Source of the DNA: Lachnospiraceae bacterium
GTDB lineage: Bacteria; Bacillota; Clostridia; Lachnospirales; Lachnospiraceae
Direction of reading: 5' to 3'
NCBI GenBank assembly: GCA_902363835.1
Contig: CABJBM010000015.1
Coordinates: 1 to 64,000 of the forward strand
DNA length: 64,000 nt
The notes beneath the pieces are model-generated. The model searched no databases. It worked only from the letters and a program-made list of their open reading frames with translations, and was not told where the DNA came from. Below are positions 51,130-60,396 of the stretch, piece by piece. The position numbers and the translations under genes are program-made. Position 1 is the stretch's first letter; each line of letters begins with the position of its first letter.

Positions 51130-53814
51130 CTATTTCATTTTCCTGGTAATAAGCTTTGCAAGCTCGCCGCCCAGGGTAGGAACTACCGCAAAGCCGATTG
51201 CCTCGCCTAACTGGGTGATGGTAAGAGGCGCTGTGCTAAAAATTGTATTTAAAAACGGCACATAAACCACAATTACTAAAAATGCAAAGGAAGCGATTAC
51301 ACATTTATTCAGGAAGGAGTTTGACAAAAGCCGGATTCCGAATATGGATCTCTTTTCGCTTCTGTTTGAGTAGGCGCGGAAGAGCTCACCTAAAATGAGG
51401 GCTACAAAGCACATGGTACGGGCAATGGTTTCTCCGTTTTCGACGCCTCTGTAGTTTACATGACCGATATAGAATGCGGTCAAAGCGCCGATGCCCAGGA
51501 AAAGGCTTTGCAAGGTAACTGTCACACGCATCTTCTTATCAATAATGGATTCATTGGGATCTCTTGGCTTCTGGTTCATAATGCCTGGTTCCTTTTCCTC
51601 CATTCCCAGGGCAAAGGCCGGAAAAGCATCCGTGATAAGGTTGATGGAAAGTAAGTGAATGGGCATTAACGGCATAGGCAGGTTAAAGAGCATGGCTAAA
51701 AATATAAGAAGTATCTCACCGATGTTGCAGGAAAGAAGGTAACCCACCACCTTTCGGATGTTGTTATAGATGGTTCTTCCTTCTTCTACCGCTTTAACAA
51801 TGCTTACAAAGTTGTCGTCCGTAAGGATCATATCGGCTGCTTCCTTGGAAACATCCGTTCCGGTAATTCCCATGGCAACGCCGATATCCGCCCTCTTAAG
51901 GCTTGGTGCATCGTTTACACCGTCTCCTGTCATTGCAACGATATCCCCGTTTGCCTTGCATGCGGTTACAAGCCGTACCTTGTGCTCCGGTGAAACACGG
52001 GCAAATACATTAACGGTTTTGACCTTTTCTCTCAGTTCTTCATCGGAAAGAAGCTGTATTTCAGCCCCTTCCAGAGCCTCCTGCCCAGGGGACATGATTC
52101 CCAGGTCCGCAGCAATGGCGCTGGCTGTAATCTTGTGGTCTCCTGTGATCATCTTCACCCTGATTCCGGCTCTCCTGCATTCATCGACTGCCGGCTTTAC
52201 TTCCTCTCTGGGCGGATCAATCATGCACATGAGACCCAGGTAGGTAAGGGCGTTTTCCTGATTGTCAAAGTCATTAAGCGTTTCCACTGCCTTGCAGGCA
52301 ACGCCCAGCACGCGCAAAGCGTTTTTTGCAAAGCCGGAATTGGCTTCCAGGATTTTTTTCCGGTCAGCCTCCGTAATTTCCGAAACCTCTCCATCCTTAT
52401 AAATGTGGGTGCACCGTTTTAAAATTTCATCGGGAGCGCCCTTTGTATAAATGGTCAGTTCTCCGTCTTTTTCATGGAACGTGGACATAAGCTTTCTGTC
52501 AGAATCAAAGGGAATTTCCTGAACCCGCCGGTATTCTTCATTTAACCGGTCTTTGCTGAGGCCGATTTTTTCTCCCAAAACCAGCATGGCGCCTTCCGTA
52601 GGATCTCCGATGATCTGGCTTTTTTCTATATCATAGGTTGCGTCATTGCACAGTACAGCGCCCTTTATCAGTTCCATAATATTGGACGTTAGCCTGCCGC
52701 CTTCTTCTACGGTGACGGAGCCTTCCCTGCTGTAGCCTGTCCCGGTCACATCATAAGCTCTTTCATAGTCAAATACCTTGACTACGGTCATTTTATTCTG
52801 AGTGAGAGTGCCTGTTTTATCTGAGCAGATAACTGTTGTGCTTCCCAGAGTTTCTACGGCGGAAAGCTTCTTTATGATGGCGTGGGATTTTACCATCTGC
52901 TGCATGCCCATTGCAAGGATTACGGTAACGACCACCGTAAGTCCTTCCGGTATGGCAGCAACAGCCAGAGAAACGGAAACCATGAAGATTTCCATAAGCT
53001 TATCCCCCTGGATCAGTCCCAGGATAAAAATCATGGCGCATACGGCAATGCAGACAATGCCCAAAACCTTGCCAAGGCTGTCAAGCTTCTTTTGAAGCGG
53101 GGTTGTCTCCTCTTCGGATTCATTTAGCATGGCTGCGATATTGCCCATTTGGGTTTCCATGCCTGTTGCGGATACAATGCCCTTGCCTCTTCCGTAGGTA
53201 ATCACAGTTCCCATAAAGGCAGAATTGACGCGGTCCCCCAGGGGTGAATCCTCAGGAAGGATGCTTTCACAATTCTTTTCCACGGGAACTGATTCACCGG
53301 TAAGAGCCGCTTCATCGATTTTTAGATTAAAGCTTTCTACAAGCCTTACATCCGCTGGAATGTAATCTCCTGCGTCAAGGATCACCACATCGCCCAATAC
53401 CAGTTCATCGGAAGGAGTCTTTACGATGTTTCCGCTGCGGATCACCTTTGCCTGAGGACTGGACATTTCTTTAAGGGCTTTCAGCGCGTTGCTTGCTTTT
53501 GTCTCCTGATTTACACCGATAATAGCGTTGATGATTACGATGGCAATAATGACGAGGCTGTCAAAAATTCCTTCGCCCTCAACAATTCCCACGACCATGG
53601 AAACGATGGCTGCTATAATCAGGATGATCACAAGAAAATCCTTGAATTGTTCAGCAAACAGCTGCAGCAGAGTCCTTTCCGTGGCTCCCTGCAGCCGGTT
53701 GTAACCGTTTTCTTCAAGCCGTTTTTTGGCCTCCTGCTGGGATAATCCCTGAAGGGGGTCAGTTTTTAGTTCATTGACTGTCTCTGAAATATCCTTGTTA
53801 AAAAAGTTTTTCAT
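51130..53814 (-). CDS. Calcium-transporting P-type ATPase (type II)
   Basis: 894 aa. An N-terminal cation-ATPase domain, the TGESVPVE actuator motif (172-175), PEGL in the fourth helix (289-292), phosphorylation Asp 332 in SDKTGTLTQNK, the nucleotide-binding KGAPDEIL and the hinge MTGDGVNDAPSLK are all present, with about ten membrane segments. The PEGL residues and overall plan match bacterial Ca2+-ATPases that export calcium from the cytosol. It is monocistronic, between its own promoter and a terminator. Confidence 0.92.
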   Translation of the reverse strand: MKNFFNKDISETVNELKTDPLQGLSQQEAKKRLEENGYNRLQGATERTLLQLFAEQFKDFLVIILIIAAIVSMVVGIVEGEGIFDSLVIIAIVIINAIIGVNQETKASNALKALKEMSSPQAKVIRSGNIVKTPSDELVLGDVVILDAGDYIPADVRLVESFNLKIDEAALTGESVPVEKNCESILPEDSPLGDRVNSAFMGTVITYGRGKGIVSATGMETQMGNIAAMLNESEEETTPLQKKLDSLGKVLGIVCIAVCAMIFILGLIQGDKLMEIFMVSVSLAVAAIPEGLTVVVTVILAMGMQQMVKSHAIIKKLSAVETLGSTTVICSDKTGTLTQNKMTVVKVFDYERAYDVTGTGYSREGSVTVEEGGRLTSNIMELIKGAVLCNDATYDIEKSQIIGDPTEGAMLVLGEKIGLSKDRLNEEYRRVQEIPFDSDRKLMSTFHEKDGELTIYTKGAPDEILKRCTHIYKDGEVSEITEADRKKILEANSGFAKNALRVLGVACKAVETLNDFDNQENALTYLGLMCMIDPPREEVKPAVDECRRAGIRVKMITGDHKITASAIAADLGIMSPGQEALEGAEIQLLSDEELREKVKTVNVFARVSPEHKVRLVTACKANGDIVAMTGDGVNDAPSLKRADIGVAMGITGTDVSKEAADMILTDDNFVSIVKAVEEGRTIYNNIRKVVGYLLSCNIGEILLIFLAMLFNLPMPLMPIHLLSINLITDAFPAFALGMEEKEPGIMNQKPRDPNESIIDKKMRVTVTLQSLFLGIGALTAFYIGHVNYRGVENGETIARTMCFVALILGELFRAYSNRSEKRSIFGIRLLSNSFLNKCVIASFAFLVIVVYVPFLNTIFSTAPLTITQLGEAIGFAVVPTLGGELAKLITRKMK

Positions 53815-53894
53815 ACAAAATCCTCCATTTAAATGTGCTATGTAGCGCCTTATTTTCTGGCGGAGTGCCTGGAAGAAAGTGAAACAATATATTA

Positions 53895-53923
53895 ATGTTA
53901 AGTCTTTTTGACGATTCTGTCAA
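53895..53923 (-). promoter_or_regulatory. Promoter of the P-type ATPase gene
   Basis: On the minus strand TTGACA (53923-53918), 17 nt, TAACAT (53900-53895). A second TTGAC lies 11 bases upstream. The rest of the intergenic 53924-54058 shows no gene. Confidence 0.6.
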
Positions 53924-54058
53924 TAAAGTCAAAGACAGAATTACGGTTGTGTTGGCATAATTGTATTATTTCATAATTTATGCGTTTTATTCTGAACATG
54001 AAAGGTTATGGGGAAAGTATGAAAGGCAGAAAGTTGCAGTACCCTGCTTGCCCGCTTA

Positions 54059-54086
54059 TTTACAATTTACTAAATTATGATATAAT
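54059..54086 (+). promoter_or_regulatory. Promoter upstream of the pyrophosphatase gene
   Basis: TTTACA (54059-54064), 16 nt, TATAAT (54081-54086). It is about 200 nt from the start codon, leaving a long leader. Confidence 0.55.
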
Positions 54087-54109
54087 GGGAATACTTAACA
54101 AAGAAAAAG

Positions 54110-54149
54110 CCTCATAAAATGAGGAGACCCCGATTGCAAGCAATCGGGG
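54110..54149 (+). other. Tandem hairpins in the pyrophosphatase leader
   Basis: CCTCAT/ATGAGG (54110-54124) is followed by a perfect CCCCGATTG/CAATCGGGG stem closed by CAAG (54128-54149). There is no T-run, so termination is not obvious. They begin about 17 nt after the predicted transcription start and could be a small RNA or a regulatory leader. Confidence 0.5.
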
Positions 54150-54286
54150 CAATTATGAAAAATCTATGTGCAATTTGACGATTTAATCAATTTGACTCAT
54201 ATATTTTCTATGTATTTAGTATAAAAAATATATATGAACGGAATGTGAACGACCTGTAAACACATTATGAAAAAAGGGAGGAAAGA

Positions 54287-55951
54287 ATGGGAGAAAATTA
54301 TAAGAACAGAAAGACCATTGTAATAGGACATAAAAATCCGGACACAGATTCCATCTGTTCCGCCATCTGTTATGCGAATTTAAAAAGAGTGCTGACCGGA
54401 GAAGAATATCAGCCGGGCCGGGCGGGGCATGTTAACGAAGAGACGCAATTTGTGCTTCATTATTTTGACGTGGAAGCGCCGGAGCTTGTAGAGAATGTAA
54501 AGACCCAGGTCCGTGACATTGAGATCAGAAAAACAAAGGGTGTAAAGAAAAACCTGTCCTTAAAAAAAGCCTGGAACTTAATGCAGGAAGCCAATGTAGT
54601 GACCATTCCGGCAGTGACCGAAGATGGGATGCTGGAAGGGCTGATCACCGTAGGGGACGTTGCCAGATCCTACATGAACGTGTATGACAGCAGCATTTTA
54701 TCAAAAGCAAATACCCAGTACGAAAATATTGTGGAAACCCTGGAAGGGGCCATGGTGGTCGGCGGGAAGAACGAATATTTCAACCACGGTAAGGTGCTCA
54801 TAGCAGCGGCTAATCCCGATATGATGGAATATTACATTTCAAAGGGAGACCTTGTGATCCTGGGAAACCGATATGAGTCCCAGTTGTGCGCCATTGAGAT
54901 GGAAGCGGCCTGCATCATTGTGTGCGAGGGCGCGGCAGTATCCATGACCATTAAAAAGCTGGCTCAGGAGCGGGGATGTACGGTCATGACAACCCCTTAT
55001 GACACATATACGGCAGCCCGTCTGGTAAACCAGAGCATTCCCATCAGCTATTTCATGACCACGGAAGGGCTGATTTCCTTTGAAGAGGACGATTACATTG
55101 ATGACATAAAAGATGTCATGGCAAGCAAGCGACATCGGGACTTCCCCATTCTTGATAAGGAAGGGAAGTACATGGGAATGATTTCCCGCCGGAACTTACT
55201 GGGGGCAAAGGGAAAACGCCTGATTCTGGTGGACCATAATGAAAAGACCCAGGCAGTGGAGGGCATGGCAAGTGCGGAAATCCTGGAGATCATCGATCAT
55301 CACAGACTTGGAACCGTGGAAACCATTGCCCCGGTATTTTTCCGCAACCAGCCGGTAGGCTGTACGGCAACCATCGTATACCAGATGTACCGGGAAAACA
55401 AGGTGGACATTGAACCGAAGATCGCAGGCCTGTTATGCAGCGCCATTATCTCGGATACCCTTTTATTCCGTTCTCCTACCTGTACGGAATCAGACAAACA
55501 GGCAGCCCTTGCCCTTTCGGATATTGCCGGAATCCAGGTGGAAAAATATGCTTCCTCCATGTTTGCAGCAGGAAGCAATTTAAAGGGAAAGACGGATGCA
55601 GAGATCTTTTATCAGGATTTCAAAAAATTTACGGCTGGAAAAGTGACATTGGGAGTGGGACAGATCAGTTCCTTAAACGCCAAGGAACTGGAGGAGTTAA
55701 AGGTACGGATGCTGCCTTACATGAAAAAGGCAAGAGAAGAACATGGTATGGACATGATGTTCTTTATGCTTACCAACATTCTGACAGAATCCACCATACT
55801 GCTGTGTGAGGGCCAGGGAGCCAAGCAGCTGATTGCAGTGGCTTTCCGGGCGGAAGAGTCTGCGGCGGAAGACCATATTGTAAGCCTTCCTGGTGTGGTA
55901 TCCAGAAAAAAACAGCTGATTCCCGGAATTATGCTGGCTGTTCAGGAATAG
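54287..55951 (+). CDS. ppaC: Manganese-dependent inorganic pyrophosphatase with CBS and DRTGG domains
   Basis: 554 aa, DHH-family (family II) pyrophosphatase interrupted by a regulatory insert. The N-terminal IGHKNPDTDS holds metal ligands; then come CBS (about 90-125), DRTGG (about 150-240) and a second CBS domain (about 250-310); the DHH domain resumes with ILVDHNEK and EIIDHHRLG. CBS-type pyrophosphatases are controlled by AMP, ATP and diadenosine polyphosphates. It begins an operon with a flavin reductase gene 14 nt downstream. Confidence 0.93.
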   Translation: MGENYKNRKTIVIGHKNPDTDSICSAICYANLKRVLTGEEYQPGRAGHVNEETQFVLHYFDVEAPELVENVKTQVRDIEIRKTKGVKKNLSLKKAWNLMQEANVVTIPAVTEDGMLEGLITVGDVARSYMNVYDSSILSKANTQYENIVETLEGAMVVGGKNEYFNHGKVLIAAANPDMMEYYISKGDLVILGNRYESQLCAIEMEAACIIVCEGAAVSMTIKKLAQERGCTVMTTPYDTYTAARLVNQSIPISYFMTTEGLISFEEDDYIDDIKDVMASKRHRDFPILDKEGKYMGMISRRNLLGAKGKRLILVDHNEKTQAVEGMASAEILEIIDHHRLGTVETIAPVFFRNQPVGCTATIVYQMYRENKVDIEPKIAGLLCSAIISDTLLFRSPTCTESDKQAALALSDIAGIQVEKYASSMFAAGSNLKGKTDAEIFYQDFKKFTAGKVTLGVGQISSLNAKELEELKVRMLPYMKKAREEHGMDMMFFMLTNILTESTILLCEGQGAKQLIAVAFRAEESAAEDHIVSLPGVVSRKKQLIPGIMLAVQE

Positions 55952-55965
55952 GGGGCTGCTGATTT

Positions 55966-56604
55966 ATGAAAAAACAGGAAACCAATAAAAATAAAAATTC
56001 CATAAAAAGCTCCAGGGTCACATGGAAACCGGGAAACATGCTTTATCCGGTTCCGGCGGTCATGGTGAGCTGCCAGAGGGAGGGGGAACCCCCCAATATT
56101 ATTACCGTGGCATGGGCAGGAACCATATGCTCGTCTCCTGCCATGCTGTCCATCTCCATCCGTCCGGAACGTCATTCCTATGATATCATAAAGGAAACCA
56201 GGGAGTTTGCGGTAAACCTGGTGACAAAGGATCTGGTACGGGCCGCCGATTACTGCGGAGTGAAGTCCGGCAGGGATGTGGATAAGTTCACACAAATGAA
56301 GCTGACTCCCTGTTCCCTGGAACATATCAAAGCTCCGGGAATAGAAGAATGCCCGGTGAATTTAGCCTGCAGGGTGGTGGAAATCAAGCCCTTGGGAAGC
56401 CATGACCTGTTTTTGGCAGAGGTGGTGGGAGTGACCGTGGACAGCCGGTATATGGATGAGAAAGGGAAATTCCGCTTAAATGAGGCAGGACTTATATCTT
56501 ATTCCCATGGGGAATATTTTGAACTGGGGAAAAAGCTTGGAAGTTTCGGCTATTCTGTGAAAAAGGCAGAAAAAAAGCCGTCAGGCAGGAGGAAGAACAA
56601 ATGA
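55966..56604 (+). CDS. Flavin reductase-like FMN-binding protein
   Basis: 212 aa split-barrel flavoprotein. The block VPAVMVSCQREGEPPNIITV with AWAGTICSSPAMLSISIRP and EFAVNLVTKDL is typical of the flavin_reduct domain. The middle includes a CGVKSGRD cysteine often seen in this clostridial subgroup. The C-terminus is a basic tail (KKPSGRRKNK). Its electron acceptor is unknown. The stop overlaps the next gene by 4 nt. Confidence 0.85.
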   Translation: MKKQETNKNKNSIKSSRVTWKPGNMLYPVPAVMVSCQREGEPPNIITVAWAGTICSSPAMLSISIRPERHSYDIIKETREFAVNLVTKDLVRAADYCGVKSGRDVDKFTQMKLTPCSLEHIKAPGIEECPVNLACRVVEIKPLGSHDLFLAEVVGVTVDSRYMDEKGKFRLNEAGLISYSHGEYFELGKKLGSFGYSVKKAEKKPSGRRKNK

Positions 56605-57128
56605 TGAGTAAGCTTGATAACATTACGCTGATCGGCATGCCGGCTTCCGGCAAGAGTACGGTGGGTGTTCTGCTGGCAAAACGCCTGGGATATTCCTTTG
56701 TGGATGTGGACATTGTGATTCAGGAGCAGGAAGGCCGTCTTTTAAAGGAAATCATTGCAAAGGAAGGCCAGGAAGGCTTCCTGGCTGTGGAAAACAGGAT
56801 CAATGCCGGCCTTTCAGTCCGCCATAGCGTCATTGCCCCGGGCGGAAGCGTGATCTATGGAAAAGAGGCTATGGAGCATTTGAAAAAGATCAGCACAGTG
56901 GTTTATTTAAAGCTTAGCTATGAAAGCGTGGAGGAACGGCTGGGGAATCTGGAGGACCGGGGAGTTGTGTTAAAGGATGGAATGACCTTGAGAGACTTGT
57001 ATGAGGAACGTGTTCCCTATTATGAGAAATATGCTGACATAACCATTGATGAAAACGGGCTTGATGCCGGAAAGACGGTGGATAAGCTCAGAGCCATTAT
57101 GGAGGAACGGTTTGGCCTGACAACATAA
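56601..57128 (+). CDS. Shikimate kinase-like protein with altered substrate site
   Basis: 175 aa P-loop kinase. The Walker A is GMPASGKST, and the DVD motif in FVDVDIVIQE matches shikimate kinase. However, the arginine of the FRxxE motif that binds shikimate is replaced (GFLAVENRI), and the GGG loop is shortened to PGGS. The LID arginine (EDRGVV) and the late Arg of EERVPYYEKYADITI remain. It may phosphorylate a different small molecule. It overlaps the flavin reductase gene by 4 nt. Confidence 0.75.
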   Translation: MMSKLDNITLIGMPASGKSTVGVLLAKRLGYSFVDVDIVIQEQEGRLLKEIIAKEGQEGFLAVENRINAGLSVRHSVIAPGGSVIYGKEAMEHLKKISTVVYLKLSYESVEERLGNLEDRGVVLKDGMTLRDLYEERVPYYEKYADITIDENGLDAGKTVDKLRAIMEERFGLTT

Positions 57129-57168
57129 CAGCAGCTTTCAAAAGGATTTTACATGGTTTTAAAAATTT

Positions 57169-57213
57169 AAAAGGTGTCCCAAAAGTCAAATTCCGGCTTT
57201 TGGGGCACCTTTT
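57169..57213. terminator. Bidirectional terminator between kinase-like and chemoreceptor genes
   Basis: AAAAGGTGTCCCAAAAG (57169-57185) pairs with CTTTTGGGGCACCTTTT (57197-57213) with one mismatch or G-T pair, and A/T-runs on both sides. Confidence 0.85.
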
Positions 57214-57218
57214 AAGTT

Positions 57219-58898
57219 TTATCTCTTTAATTGGAACCTTTCCATTAACAGTTTCAGCAGCTGGGCCTGTCCGGCCATTTCCTGGCTGGCAGCAGCACTT
57301 TCTTCCGATGTGGCGGAATTGGTCTGGATCACGCTGGATATCTGGTCGATTCCCTGGGTCACCTGGGCCACCGCATAGGCCTGGTCATTGGAGGCGGTGG
57401 ATATCTGGTACACCAGATCAGCAGCCGTTTTAGAGGACTGGACAATGCGGTCCATGGATTCTGCAGTTTCCTTTGCAATGTGATTTCCAGACTCAATGGA
57501 GGCCAGAGCCCGTTCAATTAATGCGGCCGTGTTCTTGGAAGCTTCCTGGCTCTTATTGGCCAGGTTCCGGACTTCATCTGCTACCACTGCAAATCCCTTT
57601 CCTGCCTCTCCTGCCCTTGCTGCTTCTACGGCTGCGTTAAGGGCCAGAATATTGGTCTGAAAGGCGATATCTTCTATGGTTTTGATGACCTTTCCTATTT
57701 CCGATGATGCGCTGCTGATGTCCTCCATGGCATTGGTCAGCTCCTGCATCTGGGTCTTGCCATATTCCAGCTCTGTTGCGGTATTGCTCACCTGCCGGTT
57801 GGTTTCCTTTGCATTTTCCGCGTTTTGGTTTATGTTATTGGAAATATCATTGATAGTGGCAGCCAGCTCCTCAATGGAGGAAGCCTGCTCCGTTGCGCCC
57901 TGGCTTAAGGCCTGTGCGCTGCTTGCCACCTGGTCGGCTCCGGATGCCACCTGGTCGGAAGACTGGGTTATTTTTTCCATGACGTCATTTAAGGAGTCTG
58001 TAAGATTTTGTATGGAGACCTGTACGGAACGGAACTCTCCCTTAAATTCCTCTGATTCATGAGGAATGTCAAAGTCGCCCCGGGCCATCCGGCCTGTGGT
58101 GGTGGAGATGTAATCCATATAATAGGATAAACGCTCCATCATTGTTCTCATACTGTCGGCAAGATGTCCCAGTTCATCTGTTGAACTGTATTCCAGCCGG
58201 CACTTTAAGTCTCCCTGGGCCATTCGGTCCGCAACCTCTTTCAGCTCATCGATGGGACGGGTGATTCCCCTTGTTATTACAATTGCAATGATCACGGATG
58301 TAACAATGGAAATAAAAATGATGGCGCTCATAATTGCGATGAATATGGAAGTCTGATTAGAGAGCTGGGCAGATTTCATATCACCGGCTGTTGACTTATT
58401 TGACAGCATGGTATTGATCATATCGGCAATTTCCGCTGCTAAGGGAGCTGCGTGGCTTCGGAAAAAGGCCATGGACTCCTGAGAGGATTGGGATGTAAGA
58501 TTAATTGTCTGGCTGCGGATCTCTTCATAGGATTTCATCTTTTCTGAAAGCTGGCTGTAAAGCTCCTTTTCTGAGGCTGTCTTCATCCTGGCCTGCACCA
58601 GCTGCATTTTCTCGTTTATAACGTCAATCTGTTTGCTTAAGGTTTCTTTTTGCTTGGCAGTTTCAGCAGCATCTTCCGAAAAGATGATGTATAAGACTGT
58701 GGCCCGGTGTGCCTGAAACGCCTGTCCCAGACTTCCGATATCGCCCTGGGCAAATCCATAATCCTGCAGCTCAGTATGATACTCTTTGTTAACGGTCCGG
58801 ATGAGCAGGATCCCTATGGTTCCGGCCAGACCTGAAAACAATACGACAATGAGAAATGCAGCAAGCAGCCGGTTTCCTACCTTTAGTTTTTTTAACAT
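57219..58898 (-). CDS. Methyl-accepting chemotaxis protein
   Basis: 559 aa. A first membrane helix (about 12-34) and a second (about 190-212) enclose a small four-helix extracellular sensor of about 155 residues (4HB_MCP type), followed by a HAMP domain (about 213-265), and a long coiled-coil cytoplasmic domain with the conserved hairpin tip [20 protein letters not shown]. It signals to CheA/CheW encoded elsewhere. The sensor has no recognised ligand motif. The gene is alone on the minus strand. Confidence 0.93.
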   Translation of the reverse strand: MLKKLKVGNRLLAAFLIVVLFSGLAGTIGILLIRTVNKEYHTELQDYGFAQGDIGSLGQAFQAHRATVLYIIFSEDAAETAKQKETLSKQIDVINEKMQLVQARMKTASEKELYSQLSEKMKSYEEIRSQTINLTSQSSQESMAFFRSHAAPLAAEIADMINTMLSNKSTAGDMKSAQLSNQTSIFIAIMSAIIFISIVTSVIIAIVITRGITRPIDELKEVADRMAQGDLKCRLEYSSTDELGHLADSMRTMMERLSYYMDYISTTTGRMARGDFDIPHESEEFKGEFRSVQVSIQNLTDSLNDVMEKITQSSDQVASGADQVASSAQALSQGATEQASSIEELAATINDISNNINQNAENAKETNRQVSNTATELEYGKTQMQELTNAMEDISSASSEIGKVIKTIEDIAFQTNILALNAAVEAARAGEAGKGFAVVADEVRNLANKSQEASKNTAALIERALASIESGNHIAKETAESMDRIVQSSKTAADLVYQISTASNDQAYAVAQVTQGIDQISSVIQTNSATSEESAAASQEMAGQAQLLKLLMERFQLKR

Positions 58899-59214
58899 AC
58901 AATTTCCTCCTTGGTTTTAGAATTCATGTTGCTGTAAACGGTTTGGTTCCATGAACTTTTGAATAAATGTCAAATCTGATATTTTGTTACATTATTATAC
59001 ATTACTTGAATAATTTAGTTAAATCCCAAAATATGGAATCACTAATAATTATAGTTATTTTTACGAATTTAGTCAATATGGCAGATGATACCGATAAAGT
59101 TTTTAGGGGAAAGGGGTATAAAAGAGCAGAGGGAAGCTGCAGGGCTTAGGGAAAGTAAGATTTTACCAGTATTATGATGTTCCTCCCATCCACCAGTTAC
59201 CTGGGTGACAAAGA
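58899..59214. other. Intergenic region between chemoreceptor and polysaccharide genes
   Basis: About 380 nt in all, AT-rich near the chemoreceptor and of normal composition toward the right. A minus-strand TTGACA near 58970 lacks a -10 box at good spacing, and no SigD-type chemoreceptor promoter is evident. No convincing small gene, hairpin or repeat is seen before the promoter at 59215. Confidence 0.5.
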
Positions 59215-59243
59215 TTGACATAATATACATGAACCGATATTAT
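59215..59243 (+). promoter_or_regulatory. Promoter of the polysaccharide operon
   Basis: Consensus TTGACA (59215-59220), 17 nt, TATTAT (59238-59243), about 50 nt before the first gene start. Confidence 0.7.
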
Positions 59244-59298
59244 AAGCATACTTTAATAATCTAAGCCAAAGTAGATTATGGCGAAAGCGGGAGCTGAG

Positions 59299-60396
59299 AT
59301 GAACCAGACGGAAAAATACAGCATTGTGCTGATCCCCTCACTTGAACCTGATAACAGGCTTCCGGTTTATGTAAAGAAGCTGGAAGAATACGGATTATCC
59401 CATATTGTTGTCGTGGACGATGGTTCTGGAGATGATTATCAGAATATTTTCAAAGAGCTGGAGGATGACGGCTGTACCGTGCTCCGGCACAGGGTAAATC
59501 AGGGAAAAGGACTCGCCCTTAAGACGGGATTCCGGCATATTCAGGAAAATGTCTCCGGTTATACATGCATTGTAACTGCAGATTCCGATGGACAGCATGC
59601 CCCGGAGGATGTTTATAAGCTGGCAAAGGAAGGTGAAATCCATCCGGATGCATTGATACTGGGAGTAAGGGACTTTAAAAAGGCAGGCGTACCGGCCAAG
59701 TCTCTCATTGGAAACCGTGTTACATCCGCGGTTTTTTCTGCTCTGTACGGAAAATACCTTCCTGATACCCAGACAGGGCTGAGGGCCTTTGGCCCAAGGC
59801 TTACGGATCAGATGACCAGCATAAATGGGGAAGGATTTGAGTATGAGACCCAGGTTTTAATTACCTGCATCCGATCCCAAATACCTGTACATACAGTTCC
59901 GATTCAGACCATTTATGAGGCTGAAAACGGGAGCACTCATTTTAAGGCCGTAAGGGACAGTTTGAAAATTATACGCATTCTTGGGGCTGATTTTGTGAAG
60001 TTCCTTTCCTCATCTCTTGTCTGCTTCTTTCTTGACATAGGGCTGGCCTGGGTGCTGCTGGACGTTATAAGGCCTTATATGCAGGGAAAGGATTTTCTCA
60101 GGATTATGATTACCACGGCAGCAGCCAGATCGATTTCCATTGCTGCAAATTATCTGTTGAATAAAACTGTGGTGTTTAAGGACAAGAAGGGCCTTGACCA
60201 CAGCCTGACCCGTTATCTGGCTCTGTGTGTATGCAATATACTGCTGTCAGCAGGAGGCGTATATATTCTACACGGAGCTTTGGGATTTCATGAAAAGATG
60301 GCAAAAATCCTCTGTGATGGGGGTCTGTTTCTCCTCGGTTATCAAATTCAACAGCGCTGGGTATTTTCCCGCGCAGAGGGCTGGTTCCATGAATAA
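59299..60396 (+). CDS. Glycosyltransferase family 2 fused to a GtrA-type membrane domain
   Basis: 365 aa. The N-terminal GT2 domain (about 1-225) has VVDDGSGDD and TADSDGQH (the metal-binding DSD), typical of polyprenyl-phosphate sugar transferases. The C-terminal part has four membrane helices of the GtrA family (from about 235, SLVCFFLDIGLAWVLLD to the end), which move or hold lipid-linked sugars. Such pairs are usually separate genes. The start at 59299 follows GGGAG by 5 nt; an ATG at 59278 lacks a site. It overlaps the next gene by 8 nt. Confidence 0.87.
   Translation: MNQTEKYSIVLIPSLEPDNRLPVYVKKLEEYGLSHIVVVDDGSGDDYQNIFKELEDDGCTVLRHRVNQGKGLALKTGFRHIQENVSGYTCIVTADSDGQHAPEDVYKLAKEGEIHPDALILGVRDFKKAGVPAKSLIGNRVTSAVFSALYGKYLPDTQTGLRAFGPRLTDQMTSINGEGFEYETQVLITCIRSQIPVHTVPIQTIYEAENGSTHFKAVRDSLKIIRILGADFVKFLSSSLVCFFLDIGLAWVLLDVIRPYMQGKDFLRIMITTAAARSISIAANYLLNKTVVFKDKKGLDHSLTRYLALCVCNILLSAGGVYILHGALGFHEKMAKILCDGGLFLLGYQIQQRWVFSRAEGWFHE

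Noticed and set aside
58930..58945. Partial cre-like (CcpA) site near the chemoreceptor start
   Set aside because: The last two consensus positions fail and the location relative to a promoter is unclear.
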